Below are positions 27,992 through 36,031 of a DNA stretch of 64,000 nt, piece by piece. The position numbers were made by a program, and so were the translations under genes. Numbering within the stretch: position 1 is the first letter of the stretch; each line of letters opens with the position of its first letter. Source of the stretch: Yinghuangia aomiensis (GTDB lineage Bacteria; Actinomycetota; Actinomycetes; Streptomycetales; Streptomycetaceae); the NCBI RefSeq assembly GCF_039542225.1, contig NZ_BAABHS010000026.1, forward strand, positions 46,773 through 110,772, written 5' to 3'. The notes beneath the pieces were generated by a model that was not told the origin of the DNA, did not search any database, and saw only the letters and a list, made by a program, of their open reading frames with translations.

Positions 27992-28738
27992 GTGGAAATA
28001 CCGAAACGCCGGCCGAAGATAAGTAGCGATGAAATTTCCAAAGGTAGGCGTGAGCGCGATATAGCATGTTTAAGTCATTGGCAGGAATTGTTGGCGGGCG
28101 AGATCGCCGGCAACGAAGGTTTCATAGCGAAATGGGGTGATGATCCGAATCGGGGGATGCGTGGCCTGTGCGCCCTCCGTGAGGAGCGTTTGGTGAAGCT
28201 TCGGTCGCAGCTGGAACTATTTCGTCGTGGCCTTGATCCGGGTCGCCCCAGACTTTTTCGTGGGCGGGTGCTGCTGGAATTAAGATGCGCGCCCAAGGGT
28301 CATAATTTGGCCCGCGTTTACCCCACGTCGCATAACCCTGTGTTTGTTCCCTCCGTTGCGTGCAGTCGACTAATCAAGCTGGATGCGGACGAGCGTCGGA
28401 TTCGGCGTGATCGCGATAGGGTAACGCGGATTCTGGATCCGGTGCGAGAAACTAGGGACCAATGGATTGAGGAGTTCTTTGACTGGCAATCCTATGATGC
28501 TGCTGTTAGTAGTGACCTCTCGAACGATGAACTGGCTAAAAAGCAGCGTGATTGCACTTCGTACGATATAAGCGGACTAGCCACGTTGATGGAGTCTCAT
28601 CGGCGATGGTCGGTGGAGACTGTCAATGGCTTGGTTCGGCCTTCCTGGTTCTTGTACTGCCGGTGTGGTCTAGGTGCGGTCGCGACTGCGGAGGTCATGG
28701 AAGCCCTGGACTCGGGAGCGAGACACCTAACGGTGTAG
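27992..28738 (+). CDS. Hypothetical protein of unknown function
   Basis: 248 residues if GTG 27992 is used, chosen because GGAGG lies just upstream (4-nt spacer, a bit short); the reading frame is open further upstream. Features: basic N-terminus (EIPKRRPKISSDEISKGRRERD), a central strand-rich part (RLFRGRVLLELRCAPKGHNLARVYPTSHNPVFVPS), then a charged helical region and a short Cys pair in WFLYCRCGLG. I recognise no family. Base composition is AT-richer than the backbone and matches the divergent TIR gene, so the two may have arrived together. Confidence 0.6.
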   Translation: MEIPKRRPKISSDEISKGRRERDIACLSHWQELLAGEIAGNEGFIAKWGDDPNRGMRGLCALREERLVKLRSQLELFRRGLDPGRPRLFRGRVLLELRCAPKGHNLARVYPTSHNPVFVPSVACSRLIKLDADERRIRRDRDRVTRILDPVRETRDQWIEEFFDWQSYDAAVSSDLSNDELAKKQRDCTSYDISGLATLMESHRRWSVETVNGLVRPSWFLYCRCGLGAVATAEVMEALDSGARHLTV

Positions 28739-28851
28739 CTGGTTCGTAGTACCATGGCTGCCCAACTCAATGATCTGCCCGAGCCGATGCGGCCGAAGAT
28801 CCTGCCAGCCGATTGGGCACGGCGCAGGCTCCCGAAGGGGATAGCTGCGCT

Positions 28852-29067
28852 ATGCCATCCGACTTGTTGCTCTCTGTCTTGCTTACAGCCGGCGCTGTGG
28901 GCCTGTCCCGACTCATCTTGTTTGTCGTTGCGGTAGTGGCTCACCTGCGCTGGCGAATGAGGGTCTCGGACCTTGAGAAACTGCTCCGCGCATCTGCCGT
29001 ACGGCAACCGGCGCTTCCTCGTCGTCGGCAGCAAGTCTTGCTGCCTCCGGATGAACCTGCGGCGTAG
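28852..29067 (+). CDS. Small membrane protein
   Basis: 71 residues: one hydrophobic helix (LLLSVLLTAGAVGLSRLILFVVAVVA) followed by a basic tail. ATG 28852 has AAGGGGA about 10 nt upstream, and the stop is 4 nt before a very stable hairpin. Short and without recognised relatives, so uncertain. Confidence 0.4.
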   Translation: MPSDLLLSVLLTAGAVGLSRLILFVVAVVAHLRWRMRVSDLEKLLRASAVRQPALPRRRQQVLLPPDEPAA

Positions 29068-29071
29068 TCCG

Positions 29072-29185
29072 GCCGCTGCGGGGCCCGCCGTGACCGGCGT
29101 CCACGCCGCACGCGCGGCGGGTCCCGCAGCGGCACGCCGTCAGGCGTGCCGCCTTGATCCAGTAGAGACCAATTCGGCAATGATC
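29072..29185. repeat. Structured repeat: two stacked hairpins plus conserved tail
   Basis: Hairpin 1 pairs GCCGCTGCGGGGCCCGCCG (29072-29090) with CGGCGGGTCCCGCAGCGGC (29115-29133), one wobble. Hairpin 2 pairs GGCACGCC with GGCGTGCC (29131-29150) and shares three bases with hairpin 1, so the two may alternate. A tail, CCTTGATCCAGTAGAGACC and following bases (29152-29185), recurs at 59206-59239. It could terminate the small gene upstream. Confidence 0.65.
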
Positions 29186-29240
29186 GTTGGCTGCTTCTGA
29201 CGCTGTGGTGGGTGCGGGCGTACCGGGTAACGTCGCGGTC

Positions 29241-30152
29241 ATGGCGGACAGCGGGGAGTCAGGGACCGGGTTCACGGCGGAGACTGCGGCCGGCGTCTTG
29301 GCCGTGGCGTGTGCGGATGCCGGGTTAAGCGCGGTTGGGGCGTCGATGATGCGGCTGGGGGAGAACGCGGTCTTCCGGCTTGCTGATCCGGTGGTTGTGC
29401 GGATCGGGCGGTCTGCGGATCGGCTCGATGAAGCACAGCGCACGGTCGGTGTGGCCCGGTGGCTGACGGAGACGGACTACCCCGCGGTGCGGCTGGTGCC
29501 GGGAGTTCGGCAGCCGGCGGTTGTCGATGGGCGGGTCGTGACGTTCTGGCGGCTGGTGGCTGCGGAGGAGCGGTACGCGGACGTCGTGCAGTTCGCGGAG
29601 TTGATGCGGCGGTTGCACTGGTTAGAGGAACCGCCCTCGCTCGGGCTGCCGTACGTTGATCCGCTCGGGCCGACGCTGCGGCGGCTGGGGGAGCTTGGTC
29701 ACCTCGCCGAGGATGACCGGGAGTTCCTGCGGCAGCGTGCCGAGTCGCTGGGCAAGCGGTATGACGGGCTTGAGTTCGTGTTGCCGTTCGGCATGATCCA
29801 CGGGGATGCGAACGTGGGTAATGCGCTGCTCGATGAGTCCGGGCGGGCGGTGCTAATCGACCTGGACGGCTTCGAGCTGGGGCCGCGCGAGTGGGATCTC
29901 ACGCTGACCGCGATGTACTACGAGCGGTACGGCTGGCACACGCGGACCGAGTACGAATCATTCGTGCGGGCCTACGGCTTCGACGTCATGAACTGGTACG
30001 GGTACCCGGTCCTCGCGGACATCCGGGAGCTGTCCATGGTCGTCTGGCTGGCGCAGAACGCCGACCACGATGCGCGGGCGGAGACCGAACTGCAACGGCG
30101 GATCTCCGACTTGCGGACCGGCGGGGACCGGCACGGCTGGCAGCCGTTCTAG
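29241..30152 (+). CDS. APH-family phosphotransferase
   Basis: 303-residue small-molecule kinase of the aminoglycoside/choline kinase fold. The Brenner loop is FGMIHGDANVGNALLDESGRAVLIDLDGFELGPREWDL, with catalytic Asp and DFG-like DLD. The N-lobe shows GENAVFRLADPVVVRIGRS. An ATG 18 codons upstream (29187) is possible, but conserved sequence starts later. Substrate unknown. It converges with the XRE regulator (5-nt gap), an arrangement often seen for such kinases in AICE cargo. Confidence 0.82.
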   Translation: MADSGESGTGFTAETAAGVLAVACADAGLSAVGASMMRLGENAVFRLADPVVVRIGRSADRLDEAQRTVGVARWLTETDYPAVRLVPGVRQPAVVDGRVVTFWRLVAAEERYADVVQFAELMRRLHWLEEPPSLGLPYVDPLGPTLRRLGELGHLAEDDREFLRQRAESLGKRYDGLEFVLPFGMIHGDANVGNALLDESGRAVLIDLDGFELGPREWDLTLTAMYYERYGWHTRTEYESFVRAYGFDVMNWYGYPVLADIRELSMVVWLAQNADHDARAETELQRRISDLRTGGDRHGWQPF

Positions 30153-30156
30153 CGGC

Positions 30157-31530
30157 TCAGGCGCTGTGCTGCCACAGCCGGTGAGTCTGGGCCTGGTCGA
30201 GGAATTCGGCAACGGCAGCGTTGCCGTCGAAGCGGTCGAGTCGGGCCCGGAACTCGTTGAGATACGCGACGCAGCGGGCCGACTTGAGCTGTCGGCCTAG
30301 GTCGAGGGCCTCCATGGCAGCGCGGCATGCCTGCTCGGGTTCGCCGCGGTCGAGTAGCGAGTCTGCGAGGACCATCGTGGCGAAGAAGTCGGAGCGGACG
30401 TACTTGCCGTCCGTGCCTCCCAGACAGAGTTCGGCGTACGAGGTTGCCTGGCCGGCCTGCGACAGGTCGCGGAAGCAGTGGCCGAACTCGGCGGACAGCT
30501 CTGCCTCGTCGAAGTAGCCGATGAACTCCGGATCCTCGCCGGGGTTGTGGCGGTCGAACGTCGACATGGCGGCGGAGAGTGCGGCGGAACAGCCGGCGTC
30601 GTCGCCGAGTCGGGCCAGGGCGCGGGCTTCCATGGCGTGGAACTGTGCGGACATGGTGGCGGTGCCATGGCGTTGGGTGCCAAGCAAGGCGGCGCGGGCA
30701 AGGTTGGCGGCCTCGGCGTAGCGGCCCAGGAACGTCGCCTGGTGGCTCATGGCGGAGAGGATGCTCCCGGCCAAGCGGCGGTCGTCAGCGGTCTGAGCAA
30801 GGCGGAGCGCCTGCACGAAGTAGCGTTGCGCCAAGCCGTGATGGCCGGAGTCGTAGCTCATCCACGCGGCCAAGAGGGTGCCTTCGGCGACCGTGGCGAA
30901 CAGCGCGCGGCCTACGTGCTCGGTCGACCGGGCGTTCAGTAACTCGCGGACGTCGGAGTCCAGGTACTGCACGAGCGCGCGGCGGCCGTGTCCGCCCCCG
31001 AACCGGTTGTCCATGTCGACGAACATGTCGACGGTGGCGCGGATTGCTTCGACGTCGGACATGCCGACCTCGGTCCGCTCGCGGGGCTGGGGGAGCACCA
31101 CACCTGACGGGGCGACAAGCCAGGCGAATGGCGCTGACTGCCAGGCGCTGAGATCGGGTGTGGCGCTTAGCAGCTCTCCGGAGTCGTGGAGGTCTGCGCG
31201 CCACAAGCGGCTGATCTCGTCCACGCTGTCATCGGCGGTCGCCGGGTACGCGACAGACGGAAGCTCGGTCCCCGATGGTGGGTCGCCAAGCCCGAGCATG
31301 TGAGCGGGCTTGCCGTAGGCCTTGACCAGATAGGACACGTACTCGGTCGGGTAGGCGTGGCCATTCTCCCAACGCGCGATGTTCCGCTTGAGCGTCTCGT
31401 CCGCGGGGATCGTGCGGTGTTCCTCGGCGGCGGCCTGGCGCAGGGCGTAGATCAGCCGCGTCTTTGACCATTCGCGCCGTTCGCGCTCGGCGCGTAAGAG
31501 TTCCGGTCGGTACGTCGGTGTGTTTGTCAC
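30157..31530 (-). CDS. XRE-family regulator with TPR-like C-terminus
   Basis: 457 residues. Helix-turn-helix at about 10-75 (LLRAERERREWSKTRLIYALRQAA, TLKRNIARWENGHAYPTEYVSYLVKAYG). The rest is an all-helical TPR-like sensor region (LARAALLGTQRHGTATMSAQFHAMEARALARLGD, QATSYAELCLGG). Such proteins sense peptides or other ligands in actinomycetes. GTG 31530. It is divergent from the 31739 operon, with a palindrome between them that it probably binds. Confidence 0.85.
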   Translation of the reverse strand: MTNTPTYRPELLRAERERREWSKTRLIYALRQAAAEEHRTIPADETLKRNIARWENGHAYPTEYVSYLVKAYGKPAHMLGLGDPPSGTELPSVAYPATADDSVDEISRLWRADLHDSGELLSATPDLSAWQSAPFAWLVAPSGVVLPQPRERTEVGMSDVEAIRATVDMFVDMDNRFGGGHGRRALVQYLDSDVRELLNARSTEHVGRALFATVAEGTLLAAWMSYDSGHHGLAQRYFVQALRLAQTADDRRLAGSILSAMSHQATFLGRYAEAANLARAALLGTQRHGTATMSAQFHAMEARALARLGDDAGCSAALSAAMSTFDRHNPGEDPEFIGYFDEAELSAEFGHCFRDLSQAGQATSYAELCLGGTDGKYVRSDFFATMVLADSLLDRGEPEQACRAAMEALDLGRQLKSARCVAYLNEFRARLDRFDGNAAVAEFLDQAQTHRLWQHSA

Positions 31531-31621
31531 CCGTGTATCGCCTCCCCCGAAGCGGCGTCCGTGGCGTCACGGCCACGTGTGGGTCATCTTCGCTATGCCG
31601 TAGCAAACCAGTCAAAGGGGT

Positions 31622-31647
31622 TGGGGTGACACGGGCGTGTCATCCCC
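31622..31647. promoter_or_regulatory. Candidate operator of the XRE regulator
   Basis: TGACACG-GG-CGTGTCA (31627-31642) is a perfect 7-bp inverted repeat, flanked by GGGG and CCCC that extend it. It lies in the divergent promoter region. A half-site GGTGACA also occurs at the regulator's own start codon. Confidence 0.5.
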
Positions 31648-31738
31648 TGTCGCCCCTTGTCATCTGTGGGTGCCCCGGGTCTGGAACTGATGGTGGAGGG
31701 GACCGGTCGGAAGGTCCGCCGGCACTCGGGAGACTCAG

Positions 31739-32260
31739 ATGACGAAGCGTCACATCACCCGGGCCCCCAGCGTCTCCGGTGGTCCGCCTCGGTGGCTGAC
31801 GGCGGCCGCGGACGATCCGGCGGAAGTTCGGGCGCATTGGCGCGACGAACCGTCGGAACCGCGGCTGTTGTCGACGGGGCGGACGTTCGATGCCGTGGTG
31901 GTGTCCGATGACCTGGGCGTCCGGACGCTGGAGGGGTATCGGGCTTTCGCGGCTCCGCCGCTGCCGACGGTGATTGACCACCGCACGCGCAAGGTTGCGT
32001 TTCTGATCGCGCCGCATGGTCTCGACTTCTGGGCGGCGACGATCGGATACCTGAGGGGTGAACCGTCGTACCGGTACTTGGGCGAGGGTGACTTCGTGCT
32101 TGTGCCGGGGGCCGCGCCGGAGGTCGGGGCGCGTCTTCAGTGGCTGTGTCCGCCGACTGCGCGGCCGGAACTGAACGCGGGCGCCATCGTCATGTTGGCG
32201 GGGCACTTGGTTGCCGCGTCGCGGCGTCTGGCTCGGGAGGCGATGCAGCATGCCGAGTGA
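31739..32260 (+). CDS. Prim-pol-like domain protein
   Basis: 173 residues resembling the N-terminal 'bifunctional DNA primase/polymerase' family found widely in Streptomyces: FDAVVVSDDLGVRTLEGYRAF, KVAFLIAPHGLDFWAATIGYL, YRYLGEGDFVLVPGAAPEVGARLQWLCPP. No clear catalytic DxD or His triad is visible, so it may be non-catalytic. First gene of a small operon divergent from the XRE regulator; it overlaps the next gene by 11 nt. Confidence 0.65.
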   Translation: MTKRHITRAPSVSGGPPRWLTAAADDPAEVRAHWRDEPSEPRLLSTGRTFDAVVVSDDLGVRTLEGYRAFAAPPLPTVIDHRTRKVAFLIAPHGLDFWAATIGYLRGEPSYRYLGEGDFVLVPGAAPEVGARLQWLCPPTARPELNAGAIVMLAGHLVAASRRLAREAMQHAE

Positions 32261-32534
32261 CGACTTCTCGTCCGACGCGGCCACTTGGTCGCCGATCGAC
32301 ACGGGCGCCTGGTACGAAGCGCGGGAGTCAACGGCGCTCCTGCGTGACGTCCTGGTCGCGGCCGGTCTGGCGGAGGAACTGCCGTACCTGCGGGCCGACG
32401 TCAACGCGTTCGGGCACGGCTTTGTCGAGCTGGGGCGCACCTCTCCGGCGGCGGCGAAGCGGCTTGCCGCGCTGCTCGCGTTGGGCTTGTCGGACGGCCG
32501 TCCGCTCCGTTCCATCGACAACGAAAACGACTGA
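32250..32534 (+). CDS. Small hypothetical protein, paralogue A
   Basis: 94 residues, starting at ATG 32250 inside the end of the previous gene. The core LLRDVLVAAGLAEELPYLRADVNAFGHGFVELGRTSPAAAKRLAALLALGL is matched by the next gene, so the two are tandem duplicates. Helix-strand-helix pattern, function unknown. Confidence 0.7.
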   Translation: MPSDDFSSDAATWSPIDTGAWYEARESTALLRDVLVAAGLAEELPYLRADVNAFGHGFVELGRTSPAAAKRLAALLALGLSDGRPLRSIDNEND

Positions 32535-32549
32535 GGAAAGGTCGAGTTG

Positions 32550-32840
32550 ATGCGCATCGCTGCCGACAACGAACGCACCTGCGCGCCGCGTGCCGAGGTG
32601 TTCCACGACGGCATCCCGTACGTCAGCGGCTGGCGGGATGCCGACGCGGCCACACGAGAACTCGCGGACGCGCTGATGGCGGCCGGGCTCGCGGTCGGCT
32701 TCGGTGCGCTGAAGGCGGACGTGAACGTCCACGGTGACGGCTTGGTCAGCCTCGGGGCCGTACCGGCTGATGTCGTCGCCCGCCTCGCCGACCTGGTCAC
32801 GCGTGGGCTCTGCGCCGAGATGGCGCGCCTTGCTGCGTAG
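32550..32840 (+). CDS. Small hypothetical protein, paralogue B
   Basis: 96 residues from ATG 32550 (TTG one codon upstream also possible; GAGGAAAGG precedes it). The segment ELADALMAAGLAVGFGALKADVNVHGDGLVSLGAVPADVVARLADLVTRGL aligns with its neighbour, with 'LKADVN.HG.G.V.LG' shared. Ends shortly before a strong terminator. Confidence 0.7.
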   Translation: MRIAADNERTCAPRAEVFHDGIPYVSGWRDADAATRELADALMAAGLAVGFGALKADVNVHGDGLVSLGAVPADVVARLADLVTRGLCAEMARLAA

Positions 32841-32902
32841 AGCCACCTGGACTCCGGCTCGCCTCGCGTTCCCCCCGTGCGCGACGCGCTGAGCCGGAAA
32901 CA

Positions 32903-32942
32903 GCGGACCCCCTCCCATGCCGCCACGCGGGAGGGGGTCCGC
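32903..32942. terminator. Bidirectional terminator between convergent genes
   Basis: A perfect 14-bp stem, GCGGACCCCCTCCC / GGGAGGGGGTCCGC, 12-nt loop, followed by CTTTTCG. It separates the plus-strand small-protein operon from the minus-strand GntR gene. Confidence 0.8.
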
Positions 32943-32951
32943 CTTTTCGTG

Positions 32952-33695
32952 TCACGCGTACCGGTAGGTGATTTCAAGGTCGTCCCCCGGGAGCTTGAAC
33001 TCCTCCAGCACAAGCGGGCGTTCGTCCTGGTTCAGCGTGACGCGCAAGACCTGGAACAGCGGTACGCCCTCGGCGAGTCTGAGCGTGGTTGCCTCGTCCG
33101 GCATCGGCATGCGGGTGCGGACGTGCTCCGCCCAGTGGAGTTCATGCCCAACGGTCTCCAGCGCGGTGAACAGCGCGGGCGCCGGCGGCGGGGCGGTCTC
33201 CGCGTACGGCGTGCCGATAAGGACGGAGAACGGGACGTACGTACGGTGCGTCTGGCGCAACCGCCCGTGTTCCGCGGTTTGCAGCTCGTCATAGGTGAAC
33301 ATCGGCTCGCCCGGCGGGACGTGCAAGAGGTCCGCCAGGACCAGGGGCGCATCGGTGCGCGTGGCGGTCGGTTCACCGTGCACAGTCCAGCGGATCGCGT
33401 CGATCTCGACGTACCGGCCGTCAGACTCGCGCCGGAGTCCGCGCGGGCGCGTGATGTTCGGGCGGGCGTGAGGGGAGCGCACGAATGTGCCGCGGCCCAT
33501 GGAAGCCTCGACCAATCCGGCGGCCCGGAGTTCGCCGATCCCCTGGCGAACCGTCGGCCGGGTCACGCCGAACTCCTTCGCCAAGACCTCTTCGCCGGGC
33601 AGGGCCTGGCCGGCCAAGTACGTCCCGTCCAAGATCCGTTCGCGCAGGTGATCGGCAATCTCGCGGTACTTCGGCTTCTTTCCCGCCTGTGGCAT
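32952..33695 (-). CDS. GntR-family transfer repressor, KorSA-like
   Basis: 247 residues from ATG 33695. Winged helix at about 8-75 (YREIADHLRERILDGTYLAGQALPGEEVLAKEFGVTRPTVRQGIGELRAAGLVEASMGRGTFV), then a UTRA-type effector domain. In pSAM2 the GntR protein KorSA represses pra and keeps the element integrated; position (divergent from the Pra-like gene, two palindromic sites in between) supports the same role here. The frame stays open far upstream without coding character. Confidence 0.85.
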   Translation of the reverse strand: MPQAGKKPKYREIADHLRERILDGTYLAGQALPGEEVLAKEFGVTRPTVRQGIGELRAAGLVEASMGRGTFVRSPHARPNITRPRGLRRESDGRYVEIDAIRWTVHGEPTATRTDAPLVLADLLHVPPGEPMFTYDELQTAEHGRLRQTHRTYVPFSVLIGTPYAETAPPPAPALFTALETVGHELHWAEHVRTRMPMPDEATTLRLAEGVPLFQVLRVTLNQDERPLVLEEFKLPGDDLEITYRYA

Positions 33696-33761
33696 TGCCG
33701 CCTCCGTCGACTCGTCCCGCGCCTGGCTCGATCCCGGTAAGCATCTCGCGCGCCAAGCCAC

Positions 33762-33813
33762 TTGACAACCCGTACTACAGGTGTCCATCCTGAATTGCAC
33801 CTGTAGTACAGGT
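33762..33813 (+). promoter_or_regulatory. Promoter with two KorSA-type operator sites
   Basis: TTGACA (33762-33767) is a good -35 box. Directly after it lies GTACTACAGGT (33772-33782), and then the palindrome ACCTGTA-G-TACAGGT (33799-33813). The two sites share the GTA.TACAGGT half. They lie between the GntR gene and the Pra-like gene, so the repressor probably binds here and shuts off both. Confidence 0.65.
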
Positions 33814-33863
33814 GGACGCCTGGTCGGTCCGGGTGTTGTCGAGCTGAGGGAGACCAGCGGGTT

Positions 33864-34259
33864 ATGGCGATCAAGGGTGCGATTCCGGTGGCGTTCGGTG
33901 ACGTGTTCCCGGTGGGGGCGTTCGCGACGAAGGTCGAGCCGGTGTCCGACTTCGAAGCGTCCAAGGGTGGTCAGCAGGTTCAGGCGCGGGACAAGGCGTC
34001 CGGGCTGCCGATGTGGGCGGTCACGGTGTCCGACCCCGACCCGGAGGCGCGCGAGGGTTCGGTGAAGGTGAAGATCCCCGCGTCCGTGGCGCCGGTGCTG
34101 CCGGACGAACTGCCGGGGCTGCCGTTCCGGCCGGTGGAGTTCGAGGGGCTGACGGTCACGCCGTGGGTGAACGGGTCGGGGCGACTCGCGTACTCGTTCC
34201 GGGCGGCTGGACTGCGGGCCCCGATGGCGGCGGGGAAGCCGGCGGCCAAGACGGGCTGA
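33864..34259 (+). CDS. Pra-like activator of replication, integration and excision
   Basis: 131 residues: MAIKGAIPVAFGDVFPVGAFATKVEPVSDFEASK, then a beta-rich body (GLPMWAVTVSDPDPEAREGSVKVKIPA) and FEGLTVTPWVNGSGRLAYSFRAAGL. This matches the protein type annotated as the pSAM2 activator Pra in streptomycetes and sits in the pra position: divergent from the KorSA-like gene and before traB. In pSAM2, Pra activates repSA-xis-int. The identification rests on recall of sequence type and on synteny. Confidence 0.65.
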   Translation: MAIKGAIPVAFGDVFPVGAFATKVEPVSDFEASKGGQQVQARDKASGLPMWAVTVSDPDPEAREGSVKVKIPASVAPVLPDELPGLPFRPVEFEGLTVTPWVNGSGRLAYSFRAAGLRAPMAAGKPAAKTG

Positions 34260-34281
34260 CGTTACGTACGTGTGTTCGTGC

Positions 34282-34330
34282 GGGATCCCGGCGTCTTGGT
34301 TACTTGGCGGTTCCCCGGCGCCGGGATCCC
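34282..34330 (+). terminator. Inverted repeat between pra-like gene and traB
   Basis: GGGATCCCGGCG (34282-34293) and CGCCGGGATCCC (34319-34330) form a perfect 12-bp stem with a 25-nt loop. No T-run follows; it could partly terminate the pra transcript or bind a regulator. Confidence 0.5.
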
Positions 34331-34373
34331 CCCGATCAACAGACCTGACGATCTTTGAAGGGGTGTTCCCATC

Positions 34374-35696
34374 ATGCACAAGTCCACGGGGGTGGACTGG
34401 CGGAAGCCCGCGTATGTCGCGGGTGCGATCTTCGTTCTCTACCTGGCGGCGGATCTGAAGTTCGGGCCTGGCGGCTCGTTCCTCGTCGCGGCGGCGTTCA
34501 TCTTCGCCAGCGTCGGCCTGGCCTGGTGGTGGTACTTCTCGTTCGCTGGCCGTGTCCGGCGCGGCTGGCCGCTGCTGGCCAAGGCGATCGGGTTGTGGCA
34601 GCAGGACCCGATCAAGCGGATCAACGAGGAATTCTCCTACGCCTGGCCGGTGATCAGCCGGATCAAGCGGGAGCCCAACGGCTACAGCGTCCGCGTCCTG
34701 CTGCTGCCGGGGCAGACCCCGGACAACATCGCGGACCATACGGAAGGGATCGCGCACACCTGGCGCGTGTTCCGCGTCGATGCCTCGTCCCCGAGTCGGG
34801 GCGTCGTGCTGCTGCGGGCCTGGGTGTCCGACCCGTTGGACAAGCCGTTCGGGCCCGCCGCGATGGGCATGCCCGGCCTGCCTGGGGTCCGGGACCGTGA
34901 GCCGGTCAAAGCGCCTGCTCCGGCGCGGTATGACTCGGTGGCCCTGGGGCGGTGTGACGACGGCTCGCCGTGGGTGCTTCGGCTCCACGGCACGCACGTG
35001 ATGGTCGCGGGCGTCACGGGCGCCGGTAAGGGCTCGATTCTGTGGGGTGTCACCCGTGGCCTGTTGCCGGCGGCCCGTGCGGGGCTGGTCGAGCTGTGGG
35101 CGCTCGATCCGAAGCGGATGGAACTCTCCTACGGCCGTGCGCTCTTTCAGCGGTACTCCAGTGACGCGGCCGAAATGGTCGAGATGCTGGAAGACGCCGT
35201 ACGCGAGATGTCGGCGCGGGCGCACCGGTTCGCAGGCAAGGTCCGCAAGCACGAACCCTCGGCGGACTGCCCGTTCGTCGTGGTCATGGTCGATGAGCTG
35301 GCGTTCCTCACGGCCTACCAGCCGGACCGGGACCTGCGGAAGCGCGCGGACGCGGCCATTGCCACCCTGACCAGCCAGGGCCGCTCCGTCGGGTTCTGCG
35401 TCCTGGGTGCGCTCCAGGACCCGCGTAAAGAGGTCATGAACCTGCGGAACCTGTTCCCGGACCGGATCGCGCTCCGCCTCGACGAACCGGCGCAGGTGGA
35501 CATGGTGCTCGGCCTCGGTGCCCGGGACCGCGGCGCGACGGCGGACCTGATCTCGCCGATTCCGGACGTGGGCGCGGGCGTGGGCTACGTGAAGCGGGAG
35601 ACGCACCCGGAACCGGTGCGGGTGCGCGCGGCGTACGTCTCGGACTCGGACATTGACGCGATGGTGCGGGACTACACGCTCGGGGGTGCGGCATGA
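34374..35696 (+). CDS. FtsK/SpoIIIE-type DNA translocase for conjugation
   Basis: 440 residues. Two N-terminal membrane helices (YVAGAIFVLYLAADL, LVAAAFIFASVGLAWWWYFSF), then an FtsK-like motor with Walker A VAGVTGAGKGS (about 225) and Walker B FVVVMVDELAFLTA, plus FCVLGALQDPRKEVMNLRNLFPDRIALRLDEPAQVDMVLG near the end. In AICEs a single hexameric TraB-type pump moves double-stranded DNA between mycelia, unlike relaxase-based systems. It overlaps the next gene (ATGA). Confidence 0.9.
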   Translation: MHKSTGVDWRKPAYVAGAIFVLYLAADLKFGPGGSFLVAAAFIFASVGLAWWWYFSFAGRVRRGWPLLAKAIGLWQQDPIKRINEEFSYAWPVISRIKREPNGYSVRVLLLPGQTPDNIADHTEGIAHTWRVFRVDASSPSRGVVLLRAWVSDPLDKPFGPAAMGMPGLPGVRDREPVKAPAPARYDSVALGRCDDGSPWVLRLHGTHVMVAGVTGAGKGSILWGVTRGLLPAARAGLVELWALDPKRMELSYGRALFQRYSSDAAEMVEMLEDAVREMSARAHRFAGKVRKHEPSADCPFVVVMVDELAFLTAYQPDRDLRKRADAAIATLTSQGRSVGFCVLGALQDPRKEVMNLRNLFPDRIALRLDEPAQVDMVLGLGARDRGATADLISPIPDVGAGVGYVKRETHPEPVRVRAAYVSDSDIDAMVRDYTLGGAA

Positions 35697-36031
35697 CCGG
35701 CAACGACAACCGGGCCGATGTCGCTCGTGGCGTGATCGTGCTGCGCTGCCTGGCGGACTTCCTCGCCGCGCGACGGGGCCTGCCGGACGTGATCGGCGTT
35801 CAGATCAACTGGTCGCACGCCGATCGGGTCTGGGGTGTCCTGGCACAGCTGGCGGTCGACGCGGGTCTGTCGGAGGTCGAGCGGTGGGCGCTGGCGCTCG
35901 ATGACGCGGTGGTCACCTCGCAGGAGGTCGACGGTCCGCGGGGGCCCTACACCTCGTACGACGCGGCTGGGACCGTCCACGGGCACCCGGTGACCGTGTG
36001 GACGCACGTTCGCCACAAGGAAGCACGGTGA
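35693..36031 (+). CDS. Hypothetical AICE protein between traB and rep
   Basis: 112 residues, helical in the first half (ARGVIVLRCLADFLAARRG, ADRVWGVLAQLAVDAGLSEVERWALALDDAVV), basic at the end. No known domain. It overlaps both traB (ATGA) and rep (GTGA), so it is co-translated with transfer and replication functions. Confidence 0.7.
   Translation: MTGNDNRADVARGVIVLRCLADFLAARRGLPDVIGVQINWSHADRVWGVLAQLAVDAGLSEVERWALALDDAVVTSQEVDGPRGPYTSYDAAGTVHGHPVTVWTHVRHKEAR

Noticed and set aside
32952..35606. An 884-codon open frame on the minus strand across korSA, pra and traB
   Set aside because: Only the last 247 codons (from ATG 33695) have protein character; the rest is the complement of the traB and pra-like genes.
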